Shown here: positions 54,694 through 64,000 of the stretch, one piece after another | How the letters are laid out: the number at the start of each line of letters is the position of its first letter | Position numbering within the stretch: the first letter of the stretch is position 1 | Origin: Fragilaria crotonensis | Lineage: Eukaryota > Bacillariophyta > Fragilariophyceae > Fragilariales > Fragilariaceae | Direction: 5' to 3' | Assembly: GCA_022925895.1 (NCBI GenBank) | Contig: JAKSYS010000001.1 | Location: 1 to 64,000 of the forward strand | DNA length: 64,000 nt | Position numbers and translations under genes: made by a program | Notes under the pieces: generated by a model | The model's input: the letters and a program-made list of their open reading frames with translations, nothing else | What the model was told of the DNA's origin: nothing | The model's database searches: none

Positions 54694-55339
54694 GATGCTT
54701 GATTGAGGTCACCACACCTACACAGACAACTCGGAGAACGATTCTTCCCTCAACAAAAAAAACTCTGTGATGGGTCTGGGTGACAACAGCTGTTGTCCAC
54801 TGTTGTTAATAGGTGCTCCGGGCTGCTGGTAATGGAGTTGGAAGGTCAGTTCTTGCCATGTGCAGTGTGCGGATGTGCGGAATGGGCACGACGGCATGAC
54901 ACATGCGGTCTACGGAATGTCAAGGAACCTGTTCGATGCAATGTACGAGGGGATTCCTTTCTCAGAATTCCTAATGTGAGCACTTTGTACGGCGTAGTTG
55001 TACTCTACGCTACTAGTAATCTTATACTCCTACCGGTAGTACTGTAAACGAGTACAGGACATAGAAGTTCAAAATACAGTAGTACTGGTAGTAGAGTCCA
55101 CCGTGAAGAGCAGTCGTATGATACAGCCTAGTACAGTTCCAGGCACTACGGTAGGTGTATTGTACTGGAGTATTACACTACCGGTTGATGCGGCTGGTTT
55201 CACCTCAAACCCTCCTAAAGTACAGCTTGGTACAAAATGTACGAAGTACATAAAACACTATAGTAAATCTGTGCAATATCTTTCTGCAATCAGTCTCACT
55301 CCTCCTCATCGCAAGAAAAATCACAATTCATTCGCATCA
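54694..55339. other. Intergenic DNA, GTAC-rich
   Basis: About 650 bases. The left end should hold the PAT1-like promoter. From 54990 to 55250 GTAC recurs many times (TTGTACTCTACG, AGTACTGTAAACGAGTAC, GGTACAAAATGTACGAAGTAC). No gene and no transposon terminal repeat found. Confidence 0.45.
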
Positions 55340-56721
55340 TCATTCTTCCTTTACTTCCTTCAATTCAGAATTGACAAAGCCAGTGTCAAAGTCAAGGACA
55401 CACCTGTGTGCCTTGAAGTTTCTCATCACCCTATCAACCTCTGAGAACAAGAATGGCTGCCTTGCAGCACTTGACGCGGTCGGGTTCTCGCCATCAATAG
55501 TGATGACACGAGCTGCATTTTCCTTGTTCAGCGTAGTGGCAAGTGCAAATACGCCCTTGCTCTAGATGCAAACTTCTCAATTCTTTGCTTTGTCAACACT
55601 TTTGTAGGGCAAGTGCAGTCTTTCACAAGCTGCTTGAAGTTGTCGCGTCCCTTTTTTTGATACAGGCAAACGTCTGTAGAATGCCTTTGCATGAGCTCAG
55701 CTATACTCGACACCTTCTCCAGCAAGCTCTGCATGGAACTTCGGTGTCAAGAGTATTGTAACTCCAAGCTGCCTTCCTAAGTGCTGCAGAGCGGTTTCCT
55801 CGTCCTTGAAGTCTCTGCAGTTCGCCATGATGTGGCAAAGTGAATTTTGTAAGTCAACCTTGCCTGTGATGACATTTCTTCGTCCATTGACTGTGTACTT
55901 GTCTAATGCCTCACTCTCAATCAGACCTTGTTCCCATAGAACCTGCAAAAGGCCTTTGGCTTTTCCTTGCCATCCTGGAATGATGACTTCCTTTCGTTCC
56001 GAAAGCTCTATTCCGTTGTTTCGTGCGAACTCCTCTTGAAGCTCTTTTCTTGTGTACCCACGTTGCTGCGAGAGTGTCACTCCCTTGTCGCTCAGGCAAC
56101 GAAGCAGTTCCTTCTTAGATTTCTCCACAAGCTTGCTTCTCCCTGTCTGTTGGTCATGTCGTTGGAGTTCCTTTTGCTCGGGAGCCAGGTACCAAGGACC
56201 AGAATCTGTATCCTTAAATATCAAGCTCTGCACATCGCCAACTCTCAATACAGGTGAGTACGGACCCAAGTATCCTTCTTCTTGAATAATCATCGTGTCT
56301 CTCATAATTCCTTGTGCCCCTCCATATCCTTTAGACATGTTCAGAGCACTCAGTGCTCCATTGCGTTTGAGAGCATGGCCCTGGCTGTGGTCGAACAAAA
56401 AGGCAAAATCGAAATCAGGGTATGAAACTTGTAAACAATCAACGACGTCCTCGAATTGTATGCTCATATGGAAACTGTTCCAGTATCCCTCATTGTTCAC
56501 ACCAATAAAAAGATATTTCAGCAGCGGCAACTCTGTGAGAACTGGCTTGTTTATTGTTCCAAGGATTTCAAGTGCTGCTTGTGTATCGATGTAAGTGCTT
56601 CCAATTGATCGTCTTTCTGAATTCACTTTTGCTAGCTCAGCATCCGTCAGCTCTCTCCCAAAGCCAAACTCTCTGGAAACAAATGCCGATATCATATAAC
56701 CATCTCCCTCGGACTTTGGGA
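55340..56721 (-). pseudogene. Large DDE transposase-like gene, 3' part (split by Copia element 4)
   Basis: Continues the gene begun at 63413-64000. The visible catalytic pieces are the block SEGDGYMISAFVSREFGFG, the second aspartate in FAFLFDHSQGHA, and the third acidic region near PKFHAELAGEGVEYS. The C-terminus NFKAHRCVLDFDTGFVNSEL ends at 55340. These blocks match a eukaryotic DDE superfamily endonuclease common in fungi and other eukaryotes (IS630/Tc1-like fold). A TGA follows EYS at about 55697, and the frame changes again in an A run near 55660 and near 55550, so the copy is decayed or misread. The upstream end stops at the TGGGA target duplication of the retrotransposon. Any transposon termini lie outside the recognised sequence. 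Confidence 0.8.
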
Positions 56722-57280
56722 TAAAACAAAAGCTACTGTGCTGCCGCCTATCGTCGTGACAATACTCTAAGTCTCCTAATCGTCCGTCCGTCAACCAAAG
56801 TTTTCGTGGGTCACGCTTCGGTTCTCAATGGGTACCGGTTCGGTTCGCTTTGCGTCCGCCTTCTCATAATTGTTTTGCGTCATTGTTCCTCGGACACTGT
56901 CGAATGTTCTGTGGAAAAAATGTTGGGAAGCGCAATCGTAAGCCGAGCTACGACGAGAACACAAAATGGGTGCATCACCAAATCTACATATTACACGATA
57001 TATATTCGGAATTCATTAACATGGTTTCGGGTACATGTTCTACATTCAATCTACACAGCTACATTTGAAGAACAACAAAAGAACAAAGAATGATGTCAAA
57101 AGAACAAGAAGAACAGCTCTCATTTGATCACTGCTCTCATTCAATGGTTCTCATTTCATTCTTTTGCATATTTTACATGTCTCACAATTAATCAATAGTT
57201 CATTCTTACAAGTCTAAGTTTTCGATCTACTAATTCGTCGAGCCCTTGTTCGTAGCCTCAACGCCGCGAATAAAACTTTA
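56722..57280 (+). repeat. 5' LTR of Copia element 4
   Basis: 559 bases, starting TAAAACAAAAGCTACTG and ending GAATAAAACTTTA. Preceded by TGGGA. Confidence 0.95.
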
Positions 57281-57399
57281 CGCTTCCTCTGCGCTAAGTA
57301 ATAAGACAAGTGCTGTTGTTTGATCAATCAAACTAACCTTCAAGCTTTTCAAAGTCAAGTGCTTTAAAGTTTGCATCAACTAGGTCTCCCAGCAAGATC

Positions 57400-58630
57400 T
57401 ACCATGGCTGCTCAACCAGCTCCCCATTTTGCATTGGCTCCAGCCTTTGCTAACCCTGATGTTCTCAACTACTCTGAGCAGGCTGCTGCCAAGCTCTTCA
57501 AGTCTGGTACTGAGTCTTTGTCCATCAAGTTTGACTGCAAGCCAGAAAACCTCCAGCTCTTCTTGGATCAAGCAAGGGATAAGTCCATTGTCTTTGATTG
57601 GCTCAACATCTTGAACATTCCTATTCAAGGGGATGTGGCATTGTCCAAGGACCTCATTGAATCCTATGGAGAAATTTCCTATGAAGATGTCAAAGCTCAT
57701 GCCCTCACCTATATGAATGAGGACTCAAGAGAGGCTCAAGATTCCTTCATGCTTTATCATTGCCTCATGAATTCTTTGACCGACGCCGCTCAGAAGCAAG
57801 TCAGAACCAGAGGAAATGTTCATCCCTTCATGTTTGGTGGAAAAGGTTCAGGCCCCCTCCTCCTCAAGGTCATCATCATGGTGTCACATGTGGATACCAG
57901 AGCTACCATCACCAGTGTCAGGACCAAACTCTCCAGTCTTGATTATGCAATGAGGAACAAGATTCTGATATTGAAGCCTTCAATGACTATGTTCTTGGTT
58001 TGGTCAGCAAGCTCCACGCCAGAGGACAAGAGACTCAAGATCTCCTGGTCAATCTTTTCAAAGGATACAAGGCATGCAAGGATGCTGAGTTTGTGGACTA
58101 CATCAAGAAGAAGGAAGACCTTTATGAGGAAGGAGGTGAAGTCAACTACCAGCAACTCATGGATTGGGCTCTCAACAAGTTCAAGACCAGAAAGGAGTCA
58201 GAGCAGTGGTGCCAGAGAACTACAGAAGAAGAAACCATCATTGCCTTACAGGCCCAAGTCAATAATCTCATGGTCCATCAGAAGAAACCTACCTATCCAG
58301 CAGGCAAGTCCAATGGAGATGGAAAGAAGGACTACAAGCAGGGATTCAACAAGAAAGGCAAGGGTAAAGGCAAGCCAAGGGCAGGTGACTTTCCAGCATG
58401 GATGACTACCTCTCCCAAGGTTGGTGAGAAGCAGAACAAGACTGTGGAAGGCAAGGACTATCATTGGTGCCCTAATCACAACAGATGGACCAGGCACAGG
58501 CCCTCTGAGTGCAAAGGGATTGGTTTCAAGGTGGCAGCTCCCAAGAAGGATCAAGGCAACAAGTTTGCAGATGCCAAGCACAACATGAAACTCTCCAATG
58601 CCCTCGCCGCCATCTCTCAAGATGACGAAT
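57400..58630 (+). other. gag region of Copia element 4
   Basis: A Gag-like helical region. A lysine/glycine-rich segment (KKGKGKGKPRAG) and a Cys/His cluster, WCPNHNRWTRHRPSEC, end it near 58530. The region is part of a broken element. Confidence 0.75.
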
Positions 58631-59099
58631 GATGGGGAAGCCCAATGGACTGCGTGTTCATTGGGCCATGGACTCTTCAATGGTGGAAGAGGAGGATGGC
58701 AGAGCTGTGCATCCTTCTCCTTACCTTCATGAGTACCATTGTCCAGGTGGTTCAACAAGTGTGGGACCCTCCATGTCCAAGCAAGAAATCTGTGAAGACA
58801 AGTCCTTGGAGGGCACTCCCAGTCGCCGTGTCTGAGTATGTCAAGTCTTGGATGCATGATACCCTGAGGCTCAGCCAAGGTCAAGAACCAAGGTACAATG
58901 GATCAACAATCGCCCAGTCGTGAGGCGCCCTCAAACGCGCGTGAAAGCAAAGCTCTGGACGAAATTTCAAGCCCTACAAGAGACAATGGATTCCCTCAGA
59001 AGGAAGATGGTCAAGGGGCAAGAAACATTTCAGTCAACTGGAATGCCTGACTGCAATCATTGCAATGAAGGCCAAGCAGACCCATCAAGATGAAGTGGC

Positions 59100-62000
59100 A
59101 AGGTTTGACACTGATGCCAGGGCAATCAGGATTGACAACTGTGCTTCCTATTGCATCTCCAACGACAAGAAGGACTTCATCACCCCTCTCAAGAAGGTCA
59201 ACAAGAAACTAAAGGGGTTGGGTGGCACATTGGCTGACATATACTCAGGGACCATCAAATGGTCAATTGAAGATGATGATGGAGTTTCATGATTGGGTCA
59301 TCCCAGATGGGCTCTATGTCAAGGATTCACCTTCAAAGCTGTTATCTCCACAGCATTGGGCCCAGACTGCCCAAGACTTCAAGCCTTTGCCAAGAGGCAC
59401 ATGGTGTTCAACATATCATGATTGTATCCAGCTTCAGTGGGCTCAAAGAAAGTTCACCAAGACAGTGAGGTTGGGTAGGGACAGTGGCAACATTGCAACC
59501 ATGTACACTTCCCAAGCTACAAGGCTTTTCCACATTCTGCAACATGTGTGAAGTGGAACTGGATGAGGATGATCCTATCATCTCAATGGTCACCCATCTC
59601 ATCCCTGATGATGAAGACTGTGATGAACAAGTTTATCTCCCAGAGGCAACAGATACCTCAACTCAAGGGGTGGATTGGAATCAAACTCCAAATACACCAG
59701 TCTCATTTGACCTCGATGCCAAGAACCACCCTGACTCGCCAGCAATCGTTGAAGATGAAGAGGATGCTACTTTCCAAGAGAAACCTGCTGCAGAATTCCT
59801 TCGCTGGCATCACAAGCTGAATCATATGTCAGGAGCCAAGATGCAAAGCATGGCCAAGAGTGGTTTGCTCCCAAAGAAGTTGGCAACATGCCAAATCCCA
59901 ACTTGCACCAGTTGCTTGTATGGGAAGGCCACCAGGAGACCCTGGAGAACCAAGCCCAAACTTGGACAACAAGGTGGCAAGCTCAGGACAGCTAGGGAGC
60001 CCGGACAGTGCATCAGTGTTGATCAGTTGGAGTCCACAACTCCAGGGCTCATTGCCCAAATCAAGGGTTGGCTTACCAAGAAAAGGTACAGGGTGGCAAC
60101 AGTCTTTGTTGATCATTTCAGTGGTTTGTCTTACATCCACCTTCAGAAGTCAACCAATGCAGATGAAACTCTTGAAGCAAAGCTGGCATTTGAGAGGTAT
60201 GCATCCAAGTTCAATGTCAAGATCAAGAGTTACCAAGCTGACAATGGCAGGTTTGCAGAGAACAAGTTCATGGCAGCCATCAAGGAGGCAGGTCAAACCA
60301 TCACTTTCTGTGGGGTCAATGCCCATTTCCAGAATGCAGTGGCAGAAAGGAGGATCAGGACTTTACAAGACCAAGCAAGGACCATGCTCATCCATGCTCA
60401 ACACAGGTGGCCCAAGGCAATTGATGCTCATCTGTGGCCCTATGCCCTCAGGGTTGCCAATGAAGTTCACAACTCTACAGCTTCCTCGGGAAGGGAAGAC
60501 CTCAAGTCGCCGTTCGAATTGTTTGCCAAGTCTGAAGTCACTCCAAATCTGAATCACTTCCAGCCTTTTGGATGTCCTGTCTTTGTCCTTGACAACAAGA
60601 TGCAATCTGGAAAGAAGCTACCCAAGTGGGAAGTCAGATCAAGGATGGGAGTCTACCTGGGAATGTCCATGCAGCATGCAAGGAGTGTGGCTTTGGTTCT
60701 CAACCTCAAGACAGGCCATGTATCACCTCAATTCCATGTCACCTTTGATCCCAAGTTTGAAACAGTCAGGCACTCATTGGGAAACTTGTCTCCACCCTCA
60801 GATTGGCAGAAGTTATGTGGGTTCAAAGCCTCATCCACTTCCAGGCTTCAAGACATCAAGCAACCAGCTCAAGCTCAAGGTCTGCAACAGGGTGTCCCAT
60901 TCATGGAATTTGATCTGGAACCTGGAGAATCGGTCAATGAGGGAGAAGCACAAGCATCTCAAACCCCACTTCCAGTTTCTGAGGGAGAACAGGATCAAGA
61001 ACCTCAAGTTCAACTCAGAAGATCTCCAAGACTCAACAAGACCTCTGATGAACCTTCCAACAAGCCAGAGTCCAAGGTTTTGATGTTTGGTACAACCTGG
61101 AAGCCAAGTTGGAGGACCAGCTTCCTTATCATGTGGCCTTTGAGACCATCAAGGAGTGGATGGACATTGAGGGAGAGCTGCATCCCATGCTTGCTTATGC
61201 CGCCTCCGCGGACCCCGACACGATGTACTACCATGAGGCCATGAGGGAGCCGGATCGCGCCGAGTTCATCAAGGCAATGGAGAAAGAAGTCATGAGTCAC
61301 ACCGAAAATCAAGTCTGGGAGTTGGTACCAAGGTCCTCAGTCCCTCAAGGAACCAAGATCCTTCCAGCAGTGTGGGCAATGAAGCGCAAGCGTCGAATTG
61401 CTACGCGTGAAGTCTACAAGTGGAAAGCCAGGCTCAACATTGATGGATCCAAACAAGAGGAAGGAGTCAATTATTGGGAAACATTCTCACCTGTGGCATC
61501 CTGGGCAGCCATCAGAATGGTGCTCATCACTACCCTGATTCATGGTTGGTACACCAAGCAGATTGATTTTGTGTTGGCCTATACTCAAGCAGATGTGGAA
61601 TGTGAACTCTACATGGCCATCCCAAAGGGTTTTGAAGTGGAAGGTGAAGCTCAAGACTTTGTCCTCAAGCTCAAGAAGAATCTCTTTGGGCAGAAGCAAG
61701 CAGGCAGAGTGTGGAACCAGCATCTGGTGGACAAGCTCAAGGAAGTTGGGTTCATTCCAAGTCAAGTTGATGAATGCCTATTCTACAAAGGCAAGTCAGT
61801 GTTTGTTCTTTACACTGATGATTCCATTTTGGCTGGACCAGACCCTCAAGAATTGGATAACATCGTCAAAGAGATGGAAGCAGTTGGACTCAAGCTCACT
61901 GTGGAAGGAGACATCTCAGACTTCCTTGGGGTTCAAATTGACAGAATCAATGACAACACTTTCAACCTTTCTCAGCCTCACCTCATCAATGATGTCATCA

Positions 62001-62800
62001 AGGAATTGCGCTTGGATGGGAAGAATGTGGCTATCAAGAAAACAACTGGAGCCTCAAGCAAGACTTTGTGCAGGCATTTGGAGTCTCCTCCCTTTGATGA
62101 TCATTTCAATTATCGCCGAGTCATTGGACAGATGAATTATCTCGAAAATGTTCCAGGCTTGACATCTCTTGTGCAGTTCACCAAGGAGCAAGGTTTGTTT
62201 CTAACCCAAGACTTGAACATGGCAAAGCATTGAAATGGCTGGGCAGGTACCTGGTTGGTTCAAAGGACAAGGGAATGATCTATTCTCCAGGCAACCAAAG
62301 CTTTGATGTCTATGTTGATGCTTCCTTCACTGGAGATTGGGATCCAACAGTTGCAGATTGGGATTCAGACACAGCAAGGTCAAGGACTGGTTATGTGATT
62401 CTTTATGCCAATTGTCCAGTCATCTGGGCATCCAAGCTTCAGTCAGAGATTGCCTTGTCAACAACTGAGAGTGAATATTTGGCAATTTCAGCAGCTACCA
62501 GAGAAGTGCTTCCATTGATGGAGTTGGTACAAGAGATGCAACAACATGGATGTGGCCTAACAGCAACAACACCTCATCTTCATTGCAGGGTTTTGAGGAC
62601 AACAGTGGTGCAGTTGAGTTGGCTTCAAGCGTCAAGAATCGAAAATGCGCCCACGCACGCGTCACATCAACACAAAGTATCATCATTTCAGAAGCAAGGT
62701 TCAAGATGGTACAATTTCAATTCATCAAGTCTCAACTGAGGAAATGCTTGCAGATATTCTGACCAAGATTTGCAATGAGGAAATTCACACCAAGTTGAGA
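59100..62800 (+). other. pol region of Copia element 4 (broken)
   Basis: The pre-integrase zinc region RWHHKLNHMSG with CTSCLYGKATRR, the integrase core with ISVDQLES and SYQADNGRFAE, the RT block with SFSPVASW-like ETFSPVASWAAIRM and YTDDSILAG, and the RNase H block with YVDASFTGDW and TTESEYLAIS are all visible. YTDD in place of YVDD at the RT centre is seen in the sequence. The likely purine primer tract precedes 62852. Confidence 0.88.
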
Positions 62801-62851
62801 AAGCAATTGATGGGTTGGTGATCCAGAGGACTACGTCGAACGAGTGAGGAG

Positions 62852-63408
62852 TAAAACAAAAGCTACTGTGCTGCCGCCTATCGTCGTGACAATACTCTAA
62901 GTCTCCTAATCGTCCGTCCGTCAACCAAAGTTTTCGTGGGTCACGCTTCGGTTCTCATTGGGTACCGGTTCGGTTCGCTTTGCGTCCGCCTTCTCATAAT
63001 TGTTTTGCGTCATTGTTCCTCGGACACTGTCGAATGTTCTGTGGAAAAATGTCGGGAAGCGCAATCGTAAGCCGAGCTACGACGAGAACACAAAATGGGT
63101 GCATCACCAAATCTACATATTACACGATATATATTCGGAATTCATTAACATGGTTTCGGTACATGTTCTACATTCAATCTACACAGCTACATTTGAAGAA
63201 CAACAAAAGAACAAAGAATGATGTCAAAAGAACAAGAAGAACAGCTCTCATTTGATCACTGCTCTCATTCAATGGTTCTCATTTCATTCTTTTGCATATT
63301 TTACATGTCTCACAATTAATCAATAGTTCATTCTTACAAGTCTAAGTTTTCGATCTACTAATTCGTCGAGCCCTTGTTCGTAGCCTCAACGCCGCGAATA
63401 AAACTTTA
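62852..63408 (+). repeat. 3' LTR of Copia element 4
   Basis: 557 bases, partner of 56722-57280, followed by TGGGA. Confidence 0.95.
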
Positions 63409-63412
63409 TGGG

Positions 63413-64000
63413 AGCAACGTGCGCTGACCCGCAGGCCCAATCCAAGTCTTTGATCCTAGCAAGTACTGGGCGAAGACGCTTTCGTCTTGACCCACAATCA
63501 TCAGTGGCTTTGCTCTGGAGGAGACTCGTATGCTCGTAGATGGGTTGATTGTGGATAGCGGTGTTGTTGGTGCAGGTGTTGTATTGGTTCTTTCCATGCA
63601 TCGATTCCAATAGTCGATGTGAAACTCGAGCCTTTCTTTGTTGTTGATGATGTCGAAGTAGCTGTGTCCTAAGGTAATGTCTAAGTCCGTGATTGTCGTA
63701 GCTTCACTTTTAGGAACCTGTACCCATCTCTTACAGTAGGGTTCCAACTCAGTAAGGTAACGCTTGCAGAACTCCTTGCGAGTTTCAACGACGTCGTCAC
63801 GCTCGTGACCATCAACGTAGAAGCTCTTTCGTCGAGCATCGTACTTGAAGTTGAGCAACCGCATCCAGCGCCAAGCCTTAGTAAAGCTCAATGATTCAAG
63901 TCTATGTGCCTTAAGAAATGATGATAGTAGTTGTTCATCAATAGAGACAGGTGCATCGGCATCGCGAACATCCTCCTCAACCCCAGCAGTACTAGTACTA
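63413..64000 (-). pseudogene. Large DDE transposase-like gene, 5' part (runs off the window)
   Basis: The frame is open from the window edge to 63413, where element 4 is inserted. The N-terminal region SFTKAWRWMRLLNFKYDARR and FYVDGHERDDVVETRKEF is the conserved entry of this family (YVDGHER block). It is followed by the first catalytic aspartate in MIVGQDESVFAQY and then the WIGPAGQRTLLP strand. The sequence resumes beyond the insertion at 56721. The start codon is not in the window. It is a plain DNA-transposon gene or a former one. Confidence 0.82.

Larger units (their letters stand above)
56722..63408 (+). mobile_element. Copia LTR retrotransposon, element 4 (broken), inserted in a transposase gene
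   Basis: The LTRs are 559 and 557 bases (56722-57280 and 62852-63408), with about two substitutions between them. The target duplication TGGGA lies at 56717-56721 and 63409-63413. Internal order is gag (about 57400-58630), a hydrophobic segment (58645-58760), protease-like (59100-59400), integrase (59800-60800), RT (61230-62000) and RNase H (62290-62800). The coding region is broken about five to seven times although the LTRs say the insertion is recent. It lies opposite in direction to the host transposase gene that it interrupts. Confidence 0.95.

Noticed and set aside
1-64000. tRNA, rRNA or other structured RNA genes
   Set aside because: No cloverleaf, rRNA core or snoRNA box pair was recognised by eye; a covariance search was not possible.

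Overview
The window looks like nuclear DNA of a diatom, probably a raphid pennate. The evidence is Copia-type LTR retrotransposons of the CoDi sort, two proteins with the diatom-expanded DUF6824 domain, a helicase with a bipartite plastid presequence (signal peptide ending in a TSF cleavage motif), short GT-AG introns (59-131 bases), and host genes packed between repeats. No species can be named from sequence alone.

Layout. 5-8034: CoDi/Copia element 1, broken, with 581-base LTRs. 8035-13349: intergenic DNA built around an array of about ten ~376-base units, each made of two diverged ~188-base halves. 13350-19216: host gene cluster with a membrane-anchored 2-oxoglutarate/Fe(II) dioxygenase (OGFOD2-like), organellar GatB, a secretory Nudix hydrolase and DNAJC3/P58IPK. 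20426-27071: Copia element 2, with identical 178-base LTRs and complete gag and pol frames. 27270-30134: plastid-targeted HrpB-like DEAH helicase. 31229-35724: a secreted CAP/SCP protein, an O-fucosyltransferase-like protein and a DUF6824 protein. 36076-36404: a 329-base hAT-like MITE. 36648-39556: a pogo/Tigger-like DNA transposon with TIRs and a second, accessory gene. 40161-44310: an organellar class V aminotransferase and a two-domain DUF6824 protein. 44848-52139: Copia element 3, with nearly identical 407-base LTRs. 52463-54693: a PAT1-like mRNA-decay factor with a 26-base first exon. 55340-64000: a large DDE-transposase gene on the minus strand, cut in two by Copia element 4 (56722-63408), which has 557-559-base LTRs and a TGGGA target duplication.

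The four Copia elements and the two DNA transposon types make up more than half of the window. LTR pairs differ by roughly 0-1% in substitutions, so the insertions are recent. The host genes are ordinary housekeeping genes (organellar translation, ER folding, mRNA turnover, plastid RNA processing, amino-acid metabolism) with no sign of an operon-like pathway. Several conserved host genes carry single-base length changes in homopolymer runs. This raises the possibility that many apparent breaks in the window come from uncorrected long-read sequence.

The least explained signals are the dimeric satellite, the hydrophobic segment between gag and protease in three of the Copia elements, the conserved companion gene of the pogo-like transposon, and the extreme density of GTAC tetranucleotides in intergenic DNA.
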